This document shows, piece after piece, positions 23,207 through 27,863 of a DNA stretch of 28,190 nt. The DNA lies in IMG/VR virus record IMGVR_UViG_3300027917_000150, positions 1 to 28,190 of that record; one strand, written 5' to 3'. The notes beneath the pieces were generated by a model, which was not told where the DNA came from, made no database searches, and saw nothing but the letters and a program-made list of their open reading frames with translations. The DNA comes from a virus. The position numbers and the translations under genes are program-made. Positions within the stretch are counted from its first letter, which is position 1; each line of letters opens with the position of its first letter.

Positions 23207-23752
23207 TTAAATTTCTACAAAGGTCGTTGCGTTCGACAGAGACAGAGCCCCGTCCAACGTACCAAGAATCTCCTCCAGCCGTTCGATTTCCTCCGCCAGC
23301 ATCATCTCGTCGAGATTGATGATCACATCGTCTGGTCGTGCCTCAGCCCCAGCGGCCACGGTCACGACTCCCTTGCGCTGTGCTTCCATGCGGATGTCAT
23401 TGATGTGGCGAGACAGAGTGGATAGGAACTGAGAAGTCTGAGGAGCGACCTCACGTCGCCATACAAGCCAGTCTCCTACCGGTCGGGTGAGCCCACCCAC
23501 AGTAACTTTCGTGACGAGATTGGACTCAGTGATCGCCTTGCGAAGGGCAATCCTTCGATCTTCCAAATCGTTGATCGACTGCAGTTCCCGACTGATTACA
23601 TCGGGGGTGCCGCCCTCCTTGGCCAGCGGGTCCTTCAGGGCTTCCTGCCGAAACAGGTAGGCCACTACGAACTGCCGCTTCTTGGCCAAACGCTTCTCGA
23701 TCGTTCGAACTTCTGCTAAAGCCTCGGTTACGGTGATCTTTATCTTACTCAT
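23207..23752 (-). CDS. Coiled-coil protein, unknown function
   Basis: A 181-residue, highly helical, charged protein. It opens KITVTEALAEVRTIEKRLAKKR, continues with ELQSINDLEDRRIALRKAI, then a short strand pair TKVTVGGLTRPVGDWLVWRREVAP, and ends with an acidic helix EIERLEEILGTLDGALSLSN. The layout (helix, VxxGLTRxxxDWLxWRR, helix) looks like a conserved phage family of unknown function, but I cannot name it. ATG 23752 has AAAGGA 6 nt upstream, overlapping the codons before the previous stop. It is the last gene before the structured gap. Confidence 0.8.
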   Translation of the reverse strand: MSKIKITVTEALAEVRTIEKRLAKKRQFVVAYLFRQEALKDPLAKEGGTPDVISRELQSINDLEDRRIALRKAITESNLVTKVTVGGLTRPVGDWLVWRREVAPQTSQFLSTLSRHINDIRMEAQRKGVVTVAAGAEARPDDVIINLDEMMLAEEIERLEEILGTLDGALSLSNATTFVEI

Positions 23753-23755
23753 GAT

Positions 23756-23965
23756 TTATCCTTTCGACTCAAAGTCTTTACAATTCAGGTCCTGATTCTT
23801 GAACATCGGGTGCAGATACTCGATCTTGATCTCAGGTTCCCGGAACCAATTGCCATTGTACTCCACCGGATTGGGAACAAGACAGGCGGCTCCCTCCCCA
23901 GTCATTTTGAAATGCTTGCAGTTTCCGCAATGCACCGGCTTAGGTTTCCTCTTGAATAGGCTCAT
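23756..23965 (-). CDS. Small Cys-containing protein
   Basis: A 69-residue protein with C13, C16, C28 and C62 in an HCGNCKHF context, suggesting a zinc site. The N-terminus is basic (FKRKPKPV). ATG 23965 follows GGAAGAAG and the gene overlaps the previous one by 26 nt. Small CxxC proteins of this type are common in phage early regions. Function unknown. Confidence 0.7.
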   Translation of the reverse strand: MSLFKRKPKPVHCGNCKHFKMTGEGAACLVPNPVEYNGNWFREPEIKIEYLHPMFKNQDLNCKDFESKG

Positions 23966-24167
23966 CTTCTTCCGTCTCTTCCCAATATATTACTCTCTCG
24001 ATCTTATGGGGTCCCCACATCTTTGTAACCCCATGGGGGGTTACAACACCCGCCCCCATCTTAAGAATATTCTCGGCTCGTTTCATCGCATGGGTTTCTG
24101 ACTTCTGGTCCTCTTCAATTACCCCTGTGTATTCATCATCCAAAAATACTTGCAGTTTCCAGCTCAT
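23940..24167 (-). CDS. Small protein, unknown function
   Basis: A 75-residue protein with strand-rich start (WKLQVFLDDEYTGVIEED), a helix (SETHAMKRAENILKM) and an acidic tail. ATG 24167 is in an ATGA overlap and its ribosome site GGAG lies in a 17-bp sequence (24161-24177) that also starts the neighbour's coupling site. No family recognised. Confidence 0.65.
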   Translation of the reverse strand: MSWKLQVFLDDEYTGVIEEDQKSETHAMKRAENILKMGAGVVTPHGVTKMWGPHKIERVIYWEETEEDEPIQEET

Positions 24168-24177
24168 TTAAAACTCC
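24161..24177 (-). repeat. 17-bp stop/start coupling repeat, copy 1
   Basis: Identical to 24364-24380. On the coding strand it reads GGAG, then TTTTAAATGAGCT: ribosome site, C-terminal SFK codons of the upstream gene, the overlapping stop and start (ATGA), and the second codon of the next gene. Confidence 0.85.
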
Positions 24178-24370
24178 AATCATCATCCGAATACTCGGGG
24201 TCATTCACCTTGTACCGCCTAACTCCATAGTCTTCTTTCAATCTATTCCGAATGGGGGTACGGAGGTCATTCTCTTGGATATACTCCTCGAGCGTCTCCA
24301 CAGATGAGAACACCCCTTCTATATAAGACCACGACCAATCGTAAGACTCCAAAATGTATACGTAGCTCAT
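24164..24370 (-). CDS. Small acidic protein, unknown function
   Basis: A 68-residue protein beginning MSYVYILESYDWSWSYIEGVFSS, then a helix (ETLEEYIQEN) and an acidic C-terminus. The opening (a YVLESYD-like strand, then xGVFSS and a helix) resembles small phage proteins in which a strand and a helix follow a VYxL start, but I cannot name a family. The start at 24370 makes an ATGA overlap with the gene before, with GGAG at 7 nt. Confidence 0.68.
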   Translation of the reverse strand: MSYVYILESYDWSWSYIEGVFSSVETLEEYIQENDLRTPIRNRLKEDYGVRRYKVNDPEYSDDDWSFK

Positions 24371-24380
24371 TTAAAACTCC
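24364..24380 (-). repeat. 17-bp stop/start coupling repeat, copy 2
   Basis: Identical to 24161-24177. It joins the gene ending at 24367 to the gene starting at 24370. The flanking sequences differ, so only the junction itself is repeated. Confidence 0.85.
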
Positions 24381-24561
24381 CCGTTACATTAAAACGGTGC
24401 CGAAGAACATCCTTCTCACGGTACCTTTCCAGCTCATTTAATGCACGTTGAATGGTCAGCCTGCTCATACAAGCATCACAATCTTTGAACTCACAATTGG
24501 CAACAACGTTACCTGCAAAGTCCACGCTAACGAACCACTTATGTACGTGTTTCTTGGTCAT
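24367..24561 (-). CDS. Small His/Cys-containing protein
   Basis: A 64-residue protein starting MTKKHVHKWFVSVDF, then CEFKDCDAC (CxxxxCxxC), and a basic helix (TIQRALNELERYREKDVLRHR). His and Cys positions could hold a metal. ATG 24561 is preceded by GAGG at 3 nt; GTG/TTG starts a few codons earlier are possible. It overlaps the end of the gene before by 23 nt. Unknown function. Confidence 0.62.
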   Translation of the reverse strand: MTKKHVHKWFVSVDFAGNVVANCEFKDCDACMSRLTIQRALNELERYREKDVLRHRFNVTGSFK

Positions 24562-24796
24562 ATGCCTCACCAAGAAGCGTTACCCCAATTCGCTTGATCT
24601 CTTGAGGGGGGACAAAGATCAGTTCCCTCTCTTTGTTCGGGACCGGATTGTCCTCCCACCAAGAGAAGCCTTCCCTTGATATACTCTCAGCAACCTTGTG
24701 GGGCATATTGGTAAGCCGAACGATCGGTTCCCGGACGTACACCTGACCATCCCGGGTGAAGACCGCCACCCTAAAATTATACCCAGTGATTCCCAT
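24539..24796 (-). CDS. Small protein, unknown function
   Basis: An 85-residue protein. It has strands FRVAVFTRDGQVYVREPIVRL, a helix PHKVAESISREGF, an acidic turn SWWEDNPVPN and a strand ELIFVPPQEIKRI; this strand-helix-Gly-Phe-strand order recalls the DUF4177-like small gene at 10.6 kb, though without clear homology. ATG 24796 has GAGGA about 5 nt upstream and lies in a TAATG overlap with the membrane mini-gene, which argues against a GTG start at 24883. Confidence 0.68.
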   Translation of the reverse strand: MGITGYNFRVAVFTRDGQVYVREPIVRLTNMPHKVAESISREGFSWWEDNPVPNKERELIFVPPQEIKRIGVTLLGEAYDQETRT

Positions 24797-24885
24797 TATT
24801 TCCTCTTCCGCCTTGTCTCTAGCCACAGGATCACGGCACCAATCATCATGCCTACTGCAAGGATCAAATGATAACAACGGCACAT
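24796..24885 (-). CDS. 29-residue membrane mini-protein
   Basis: A short gene with GGAGG 8 nt before ATG 24885. The product starts MCRCYH, has one membrane segment of about 16-18 residues (LILAVGMMIGAVILWL) and ends in a strongly basic tail (ETRRKRK), so the C-terminus should stay in the cytoplasm. It fits exactly between its neighbours (TGA, ATTT, ATG before; TAATG after). Possible small regulator of an envelope protein; no function can be assigned. Confidence 0.6.
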   Translation of the reverse strand: MCRCYHLILAVGMMIGAVILWLETRRKRK

Positions 24886-24889
24886 AAAT

Positions 24890-25123
24890 TCACCCTCCCA
24901 TTCGATCCCTAATCTTTATCGAAAGTCTACCCATTCCAAGAGAGGCGAACAAGAACAGCCAGACGGGAATGGCAACTGGCCATATGGCGGCGGTGAGACA
25001 TCCCATGATATAAAACATGGCGGCATCATCTTCATGGGTTGGATAATTGTCCCGCACCACCATGACGGTCATCACACCCCACGTAATGATCAGAGTAATA
25101 ACTGCTCCAATAATATACCACAT
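24890..25123 (-). CDS. Two-pass small membrane protein
   Basis: A 77-residue protein with two predicted membrane segments: about 3-23 (YIIGAVITLIITWGVMTVMVV) and 36-62 (MFYIMGCLTAAIWPVAIPVW and on), joined by an acidic loop with His and Asp, and a basic C-terminus (RLSIKIRDRMGG). ATG 25123 has AGGAG at 9 nt. Two-pass proteins of this size in phages can be holins or superinfection-exclusion factors, but there is no endolysin nearby to support a holin. Confidence 0.72.
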   Translation of the reverse strand: MWYIIGAVITLIITWGVMTVMVVRDNYPTHEDDAAMFYIMGCLTAAIWPVAIPVWLFLFASLGMGRLSIKIRDRMGG

Positions 25124-25125
25124 AG

Positions 25126-25380
25126 TTATTTCTCCTTACGAGTCTGCTTATCTCCAGCGGGGGCCTCTTCAAAGGGCTCCCATAGTTCGTAAGGTACTCC
25201 GGTTTCTAGGATACATTCGTATAAGGTCCTATCTTCCCTCATTTGCACCTTGGATCGAATATGTAGGATTTTAGTCCGCTCGTCCCAAGCTCCCCGTCGA
25301 ACATATTGTCCGGCGAATAGAGTAGTATCTGACTCAATAAACACAATGTGGTGCACTTTTACGTTCTTCATTTTAGTCAT
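25126..25380 (-). CDS. Small protein ending in a duplicated peptide
   Basis: An 84-residue protein with alternating strands (KVHHIVFIESDTTLFAG, KILHIRSKVQMREDRTLYECILETG). Its last 11 or so residues, EAPAGDKQTRK plus EK, are encoded by a 33-bp sequence repeated in the giant gene. The start at 25380 uses a GGAGG-type site embedded in the end of the paralogue before it. Function unknown. Confidence 0.68.
   Translation of the reverse strand: MTKMKNVKVHHIVFIESDTTLFAGQYVRRGAWDERTKILHIRSKVQMREDRTLYECILETGVPYELWEPFEEAPAGDKQTRKEK
25136..25168 (-). repeat. 33-bp dispersed repeat, copy 2 (small accessory gene)
   Basis: 32 of 33 bases match 3479-3511, in the same frame. Here the copy lies at the 3' end of a small gene. 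Confidence 0.9.
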
Positions 25381-25576
25381 CCAACAGCCCCTCCGGTAGG
25401 GCTTCGAGGGCATCCTTCAACTCTTCCCTATTCGGCCATCCAATAGGGTAATCTATCTGTTGTACCACCTTATCAGCCGCCTTAACTACTCTGATAAGGG
25501 CTTCCACTTCCTCTGTGATATCGATGTCGTCCCCGTCTTCGCTATAGCCTATGACCGTATGATACCACTTACTCAT
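25373..25576 (-). CDS. GLLDE-tag paralogue 4
   Basis: A 67-residue protein. After a variable N-terminus (MSKWYHTVIGYSEDGDDIDIT) it has the shared domain EALIRVVKAADKV...EELKDALEALPEGLLDD. The family pattern is LxRVxxAAxxV, a variable middle, then (E/L)xALxALP(E/K)GLLD(E/D). The end of the gene contains GGAGG, 8 nt and ATG for the gene at 25380. ATG 25576 itself uses AAAGGA within the end of paralogue 3. Probably a short helical domain of unknown role; the strong repetition suggests expansion of a useful accessory module. Confidence 0.75.
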   Translation of the reverse strand: MSKWYHTVIGYSEDGDDIDITEEVEALIRVVKAADKVVQQIDYPIGWPNREELKDALEALPEGLLDD

Positions 25577-25802
25577 CTAGCAATCCTTTCGGCAGTGCTT
25601 CGAGGGCTTCATTCAATTCCATATATAGCGGGTGGCTCCATTTATGTGGACTATCCCAATCTGCGTATATCTTCTTGGCTACCCGAACTGCTCGGAGAAG
25701 ATCGCCAAGATAGTCCGGGCAGGGGGCAAAGCAATAATCATAATCCAGATAGTCTGCTATTCTGAAGTTGATGTCGTCGTATATCAGACTCTTGGGTTTC
25801 AT
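25569..25802 (-). CDS. GLLDE-tag paralogue 3
   Basis: A 77-residue protein. The N-terminus is distinct (MKPKSLIYDDINFRIADYLDYDYCF), followed by the family domain LLRAVRVAKKI...LNEALEALPKGLLDE. ATG 25802 is in an ATGA overlap with the stop of the membrane mini-gene; a GTG at 25811 is less likely. Its last codons hold AAAGGA and ATG for paralogue 4. Function unknown. Confidence 0.75.
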   Translation of the reverse strand: MKPKSLIYDDINFRIADYLDYDYCFAPCPDYLGDLLRAVRVAKKIYADWDSPHKWSHPLYMELNEALEALPKGLLDE

Positions 25803-25894
25803 TTCACGCACCTTGCAATAAGGCCAATCATTGCTCCAATTACAATAGCTAATGCAAGCATATCCCCGGTGCTCAGTTCTTTATCCCTCTTCAT
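25799..25894 (-). CDS. 31-residue membrane mini-protein
   Basis: A short gene whose ATG (25894) lies out of frame inside the GLLDE codons of paralogue 2, with AAGGA 7 nt upstream. The product has a charged N-terminus (MKRDKELSTGD) and one membrane segment (MLALAIVIGAMIGLIA) ending RCVK. It fills the gap between paralogues 2 and 3, ending in an ATGA overlap. Third membrane mini-protein of this kind in the window. Function unknown. Confidence 0.62.
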   Translation of the reverse strand: MKRDKELSTGDMLALAIVIGAMIGLIARCVK

Positions 25895-26084
25895 CCAGTA
25901 ATCCTTCCGGCAGGGCTTCGAGGGCATCATACAATTCTTCCCAACCTGACCCCCCAGAGCTCTCATCCACCACATAGGCCGCCCTTGCTACTCGGAGAAG
26001 CTGCCACCAATGCAGGCGTGTCTTCCATATACCCCGCATAAATCGTTCGTGCTCCTCGGCGTTGGCTCCGTATTGTTCACTCAT
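25881..26084 (-). CDS. GLLDE-tag paralogue 2
   Basis: A 67-residue protein with variable N-terminus (MSEQYGANAEEHERFMRG) and the family domain QLLRVARAAYVV...ELYDALEALPEGLLDE, extended by EG. The start at 26084 is set by AAGGA 7 nt upstream, inside the end of paralogue 1. Its own end provides the site for the 31-residue membrane protein. Function unknown. Confidence 0.76.
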   Translation of the reverse strand: MSEQYGANAEEHERFMRGIWKTRLHWWQLLRVARAAYVVDESSGGSGWEELYDALEALPEGLLDEEG

Positions 26085-26322
26085 CCAACAATCCTTCCGG
26101 TAAGGCGGAGAGGGCATCACAAAACTCTTTTACTGCATCCTCTGGCCCATACGGTTCAACTTTCTCAGCCGCTCGAGCTACTCTGATGAGGGCATCGAAG
26201 CTGTCTATTATCTCTTTACCACCACAATCGCAGTCGTCATCGGTGTAGCCGTAGTACCATACCTTACAATTTCCATCATGGACATTCTTCATTAACAGCA
26301 AATCCAAGAAAATTAGTGTCAT
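26077..26322 (-). CDS. GLLDE-tag paralogue 1
   Basis: An 81-residue protein. A hydrophobic start (MTLIFLDLLLMKN) is followed by a Tyr/Asp/Cys-rich part with CDCGG, then the family domain ALIRVARAAEKV...EFCDALSALPEGLLDE. ATG 26322 makes an ATGA overlap with the gene before, with GAGGA upstream; a later ATG at 26292 is possible. The stretch CDCGG may be a metal site or incidental. Function unknown. Confidence 0.74.
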   Translation of the reverse strand: MTLIFLDLLLMKNVHDGNCKVWYYGYTDDDCDCGGKEIIDSFDALIRVARAAEKVEPYGPEDAVKEFCDALSALPEGLLDE

Positions 26323-26549
26323 CGGGGGTCCTCATCTATCTCCTTTCGATCTACGTACTCCCCATCTATCCGATACACCGAGTGCTCCCCAACCCTCCCA
26401 CATATACTACAAGGCTCGCCCTCGTAGCTGGAGTTGGGGTACATCGCATGACCGCGGTGGGGCATTCCATAGGACTTACCGTCAATCACAAACAGGCTCC
26501 CAGCAGGCCACGTCACGACTCTATAGGGTACCTTCCACATTAGGCTCAT
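26319..26549 (-). CDS. First gene of the 26.8-kb unit, small CxxC protein
   Basis: A 76-residue protein with strands around KVPYRVVTWPAGSLFVIDG, a CSICGR motif and an acidic C-terminus (DRKEIDEDPR). I prefer ATG 26549; a GTG at 26558 would add three residues. Neither has a strong ribosome site, only GAAAG, which fits control by the structured leader in front of it. It is the promoter-proximal gene of the leftward unit. Function unknown. Confidence 0.65.
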   Translation of the reverse strand: MSLMWKVPYRVVTWPAGSLFVIDGKSYGMPHRGHAMYPNSSYEGEPCSICGRVGEHSVYRIDGEYVDRKEIDEDPR

Positions 26550-26560
26550 ATCTTTCACAT

Positions 26561-26778
26561 TCTTTCAGCCTGCCGCCCCGCTCAGGTCGCTCATCAGGTC
26601 AACGGTTAGATGCCCTCAATGACGGGGCGGACAAGCCTCACCTATTGGCAATCAAAAGAGATAGGGCTCCCGTACGGCACCGATCCGGAACCTATGAATA
26701 TTTTTATAATCCAGCCCCAAAATGGGCCCCTGTTCAGGAAAAATTTCCTGATCGGGAGGGTGAAACAGCTCTCCAACA
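26561..26778 (-). promoter_or_regulatory. Structured ~220-nt leader of the leftward accessory operon
   Basis: The stretch between the promoter and the first gene has no convincing gene. CCGCCCCG (26630-26623 on the transcript) can pair with CGGGGCGG (26580-26573), an 8-bp GC-rich stem enclosing about 42 nt, ending about 20 nt before the first start codon. A second element is the palindrome at 26735-26750. The leader is long for a phage gene, so a cis-acting RNA role is plausible but unproven. Confidence 0.45.
26735..26750. promoter_or_regulatory. Palindrome, candidate operator
   Basis: CAGGAAA, AA, TTTCCTG: perfect 7-bp arms, about 28-43 nt downstream of the predicted start of the 26.8-kb promoter. 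The position suits a repressor site, or the stem may form in RNA. No repressor gene is visible. Confidence 0.4.
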
Positions 26779-26783
26779 TATCC

Positions 26784-26812
26784 ATTCTACCATATATTCT
26801 TTTGAATGTCAA
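26784..26812 (-). promoter_or_regulatory. Sigma70-type promoter of the accessory operon
   Basis: TTGACA (26812-26807), a 17-bp spacer and TAGAAT (26789-26784), preceded by TGG (extended -10). It has the same ATATGG-TA core as the other two promoters. Predicted start near 26777. It lies at the switch between leftward and rightward genes. Confidence 0.9.
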
Positions 26813-26933
26813 GGCTAAATGTATAGGTAGATTGCCCAGCAACGAAATCCACAGACCTAATTCCAAATGTACCTACCCCACCCCACCACTACCCACCCGG
26901 GCCGGTAGCTGAATTGTGTGTATGCAGGGTCTG

Positions 26934-27101
26934 ATGGATCGGGAGATGGGTTTCAAGAGATCAACATTGAATTGGTGCTCCAGCCCTTCATATCAGCATA
27001 CTGTGCATGGCACACTATCATGCATGGTCCGCCATATGCACCCATTCAGCCCCACTAAGCCACCATCTACCGCTAATCACCCATACAAATGCGAGTTATA
27101 A
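26934..27101 (+). CDS. Doubtful short plus-strand ORF
   Basis: 55 codons starting ATG 26934 with AGGG 4 nt upstream; the product is Ser/His/Pro/Cys-rich. A second frame, 26918-27058 (GTG start, 46 residues, ending HGPPYAPIQPH), looks at least as protein-like but has no ribosome site. At most one can be real, and the stretch may be non-coding. From 27102 to 27224 I see only a 9-codon ORF after AGGAG (GTG 27126). Confidence 0.22.
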   Translation: MDREMGFKRSTLNWCSSPSYQHTVHGTLSCMVRHMHPFSPTKPPSTANHPYKCEL

Positions 27102-27187
27102 ATATGTTGCTACAGGAGCCCGCTCGTGCATTCAATGCATGTAGCTATCAAGTAAGCTCACCAACATCATATTAGTGGTACGCTTCT

Positions 27188-27248
27188 GTTCACCCGAGAC
27201 GGTTCACGAACACGGAGAGCACGTGTGGTTCACAACGCTCGGGTTCAC
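27188..27248. repeat. Four GTTCAC motifs in 61 bp
   Basis: GTTCAC occurs at 27188, 27202, 27228 and 27243 in the same orientation, three of them as GGTTCAC. One is part of GTTC-AC-GAAC, an imperfect dyad. Spacing (14, 26, 15) is near one and a half to two and a half helical turns. This may be an iteron-like or regulator-binding array. Confidence 0.4.
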
Positions 27249-27368
27249 AAGCTGACGACGCTCCATCCTCCCTTAGCTGTCACAGACCTAATCATTCAAA
27301 GACTGTTCAACTACGGCGGCGTACTGCCAATGCAAGAACAAGTACACGCAGGCCGCCGCCTAGCGTAG
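27225..27368 (+). CDS. Small plus-strand protein, unknown function
   Basis: 47 residues from GTG 27225, with GGAG at 7 nt. The sequence has a helical centre with amphipathic pattern (AVTDLIIQRLFNYGGVLP) and basic, His-containing ends. It begins inside the GTTCAC-repeat stretch and ends 92 bp before the next likely start. The ribosome site and the protein-like centre support it; its shortness limits confidence. Confidence 0.45.
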   Translation: MVHNARVHKLTTLHPPLAVTDLIIQRLFNYGGVLPMQEQVHAGRRLA

Positions 27369-27460
27369 CAGTCCTCGTGACACGTCTGATCAATACCTTG
27401 CTTCTATCGAGCATATCGTTGATGCATCATACCAGTAGCATACGCAAGGGTCTGATCAAT

Positions 27461-27718
27461 GTGATCCACTGCGGTTGTTGCTATACTTGCTCACCAAATA
27501 TGTCCAGCTTCTACTACCGTATCACACCAGTCAAGCCGTGGCATATGATAAATCGTACGTCCACCCAGCGAATACGGGCAAAGGGACCAGCGAACTACGA
27601 AAAAACCAATACGCTGGTCCCATTACCCTTCTTCGACGGCACAACAATTATCATGGTATGTCCAATAGATGTTTGCTCCGTTCACTCGCAACAAGCCCGG
27701 TCCAAGAAGAGCACTTGA
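27461..27718 (+). CDS. Small plus-strand protein, unknown function
   Basis: 85 residues from GTG 27461, with AAGGG 10 nt upstream; the frame is open from 27377 and an ATG lies at 27500. The N-terminus has CGCCYTC; the body reads SSFYYRITPVKPWHMINRT, then LVPLPFFDGTTIIMVCP and a basic Ser/Lys tail. C-ending codons are common in this frame, favouring it over the overlapping frame at 27475-27753, which is also open. The gene contains a strong hairpin (27583-27621). Unknown function. Confidence 0.5.
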   Translation: MIHCGCCYTCSPNMSSFYYRITPVKPWHMINRTSTQRIRAKGPANYEKTNTLVPLPFFDGTTIIMVCPIDVCSVHSQQARSKKST

Positions 27719-27769
27719 TCGGTCTTGTCACTCCTTCACTCCGACCTAGGTAGCTTGACTGGTGTGATA
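27520..27769. repeat. Perfect 17-bp inverted repeat pair
   Basis: 27520-27536 and 27753-27769 are exact reverse complements, 216 bp apart. A chance match of this length within 250 bp is very unlikely. The pair brackets the end of a plus-strand gene. Confidence 0.85.
27583..27621. repeat. Perfect 10-bp stem-loop
   Basis: GGGACCAGCG and CGCTGGTCCC, separated by 19 nt that include a run of six A. It lies inside the outer 17-bp inverted repeat, so the two can nest. It may be a DNA or RNA structure used in replication or control. Confidence 0.8.
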
Positions 27770-27863
27770 GCTGGGATTAAGCTGGACCGTGTAAGAGAAA
27801 AGTGCATTTAGGAGCATGGTACAGCTAGAGCATTTCGGCTCCTCGACGAAAGGATGTATTGCA

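Noticed and set aside
26642-26866. Minus-strand ORF of 74 codons over the 26.8-kb promoter
   Set aside because: It spans the -35 and -10 boxes. The shorter version starting right at the predicted transcript start would be leaderless with no ribosome site.
26610-26912. Plus-strand ORF of 100 codons opposite the leader
   Set aside because: It runs through the promoter, the palindrome and a C-rich tract, has no ribosome site and does not look protein-like.
27475-27753. Plus-strand frame of 92 codons overlapping the 27461-27718 gene
   Set aside because: It is open and partly protein-like, but its TTG start has no ribosome site and codon choice favours the other frame. Only one is likely real.
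27755-27783. Plus-strand promoter before the 27864 gene (TTGACT, 17 bp, TAAGCT)
   Set aside because: The -10 matches only 3 of 6 positions, and the -35 lies in the 17-bp inverted repeat, so the match may be incidental.
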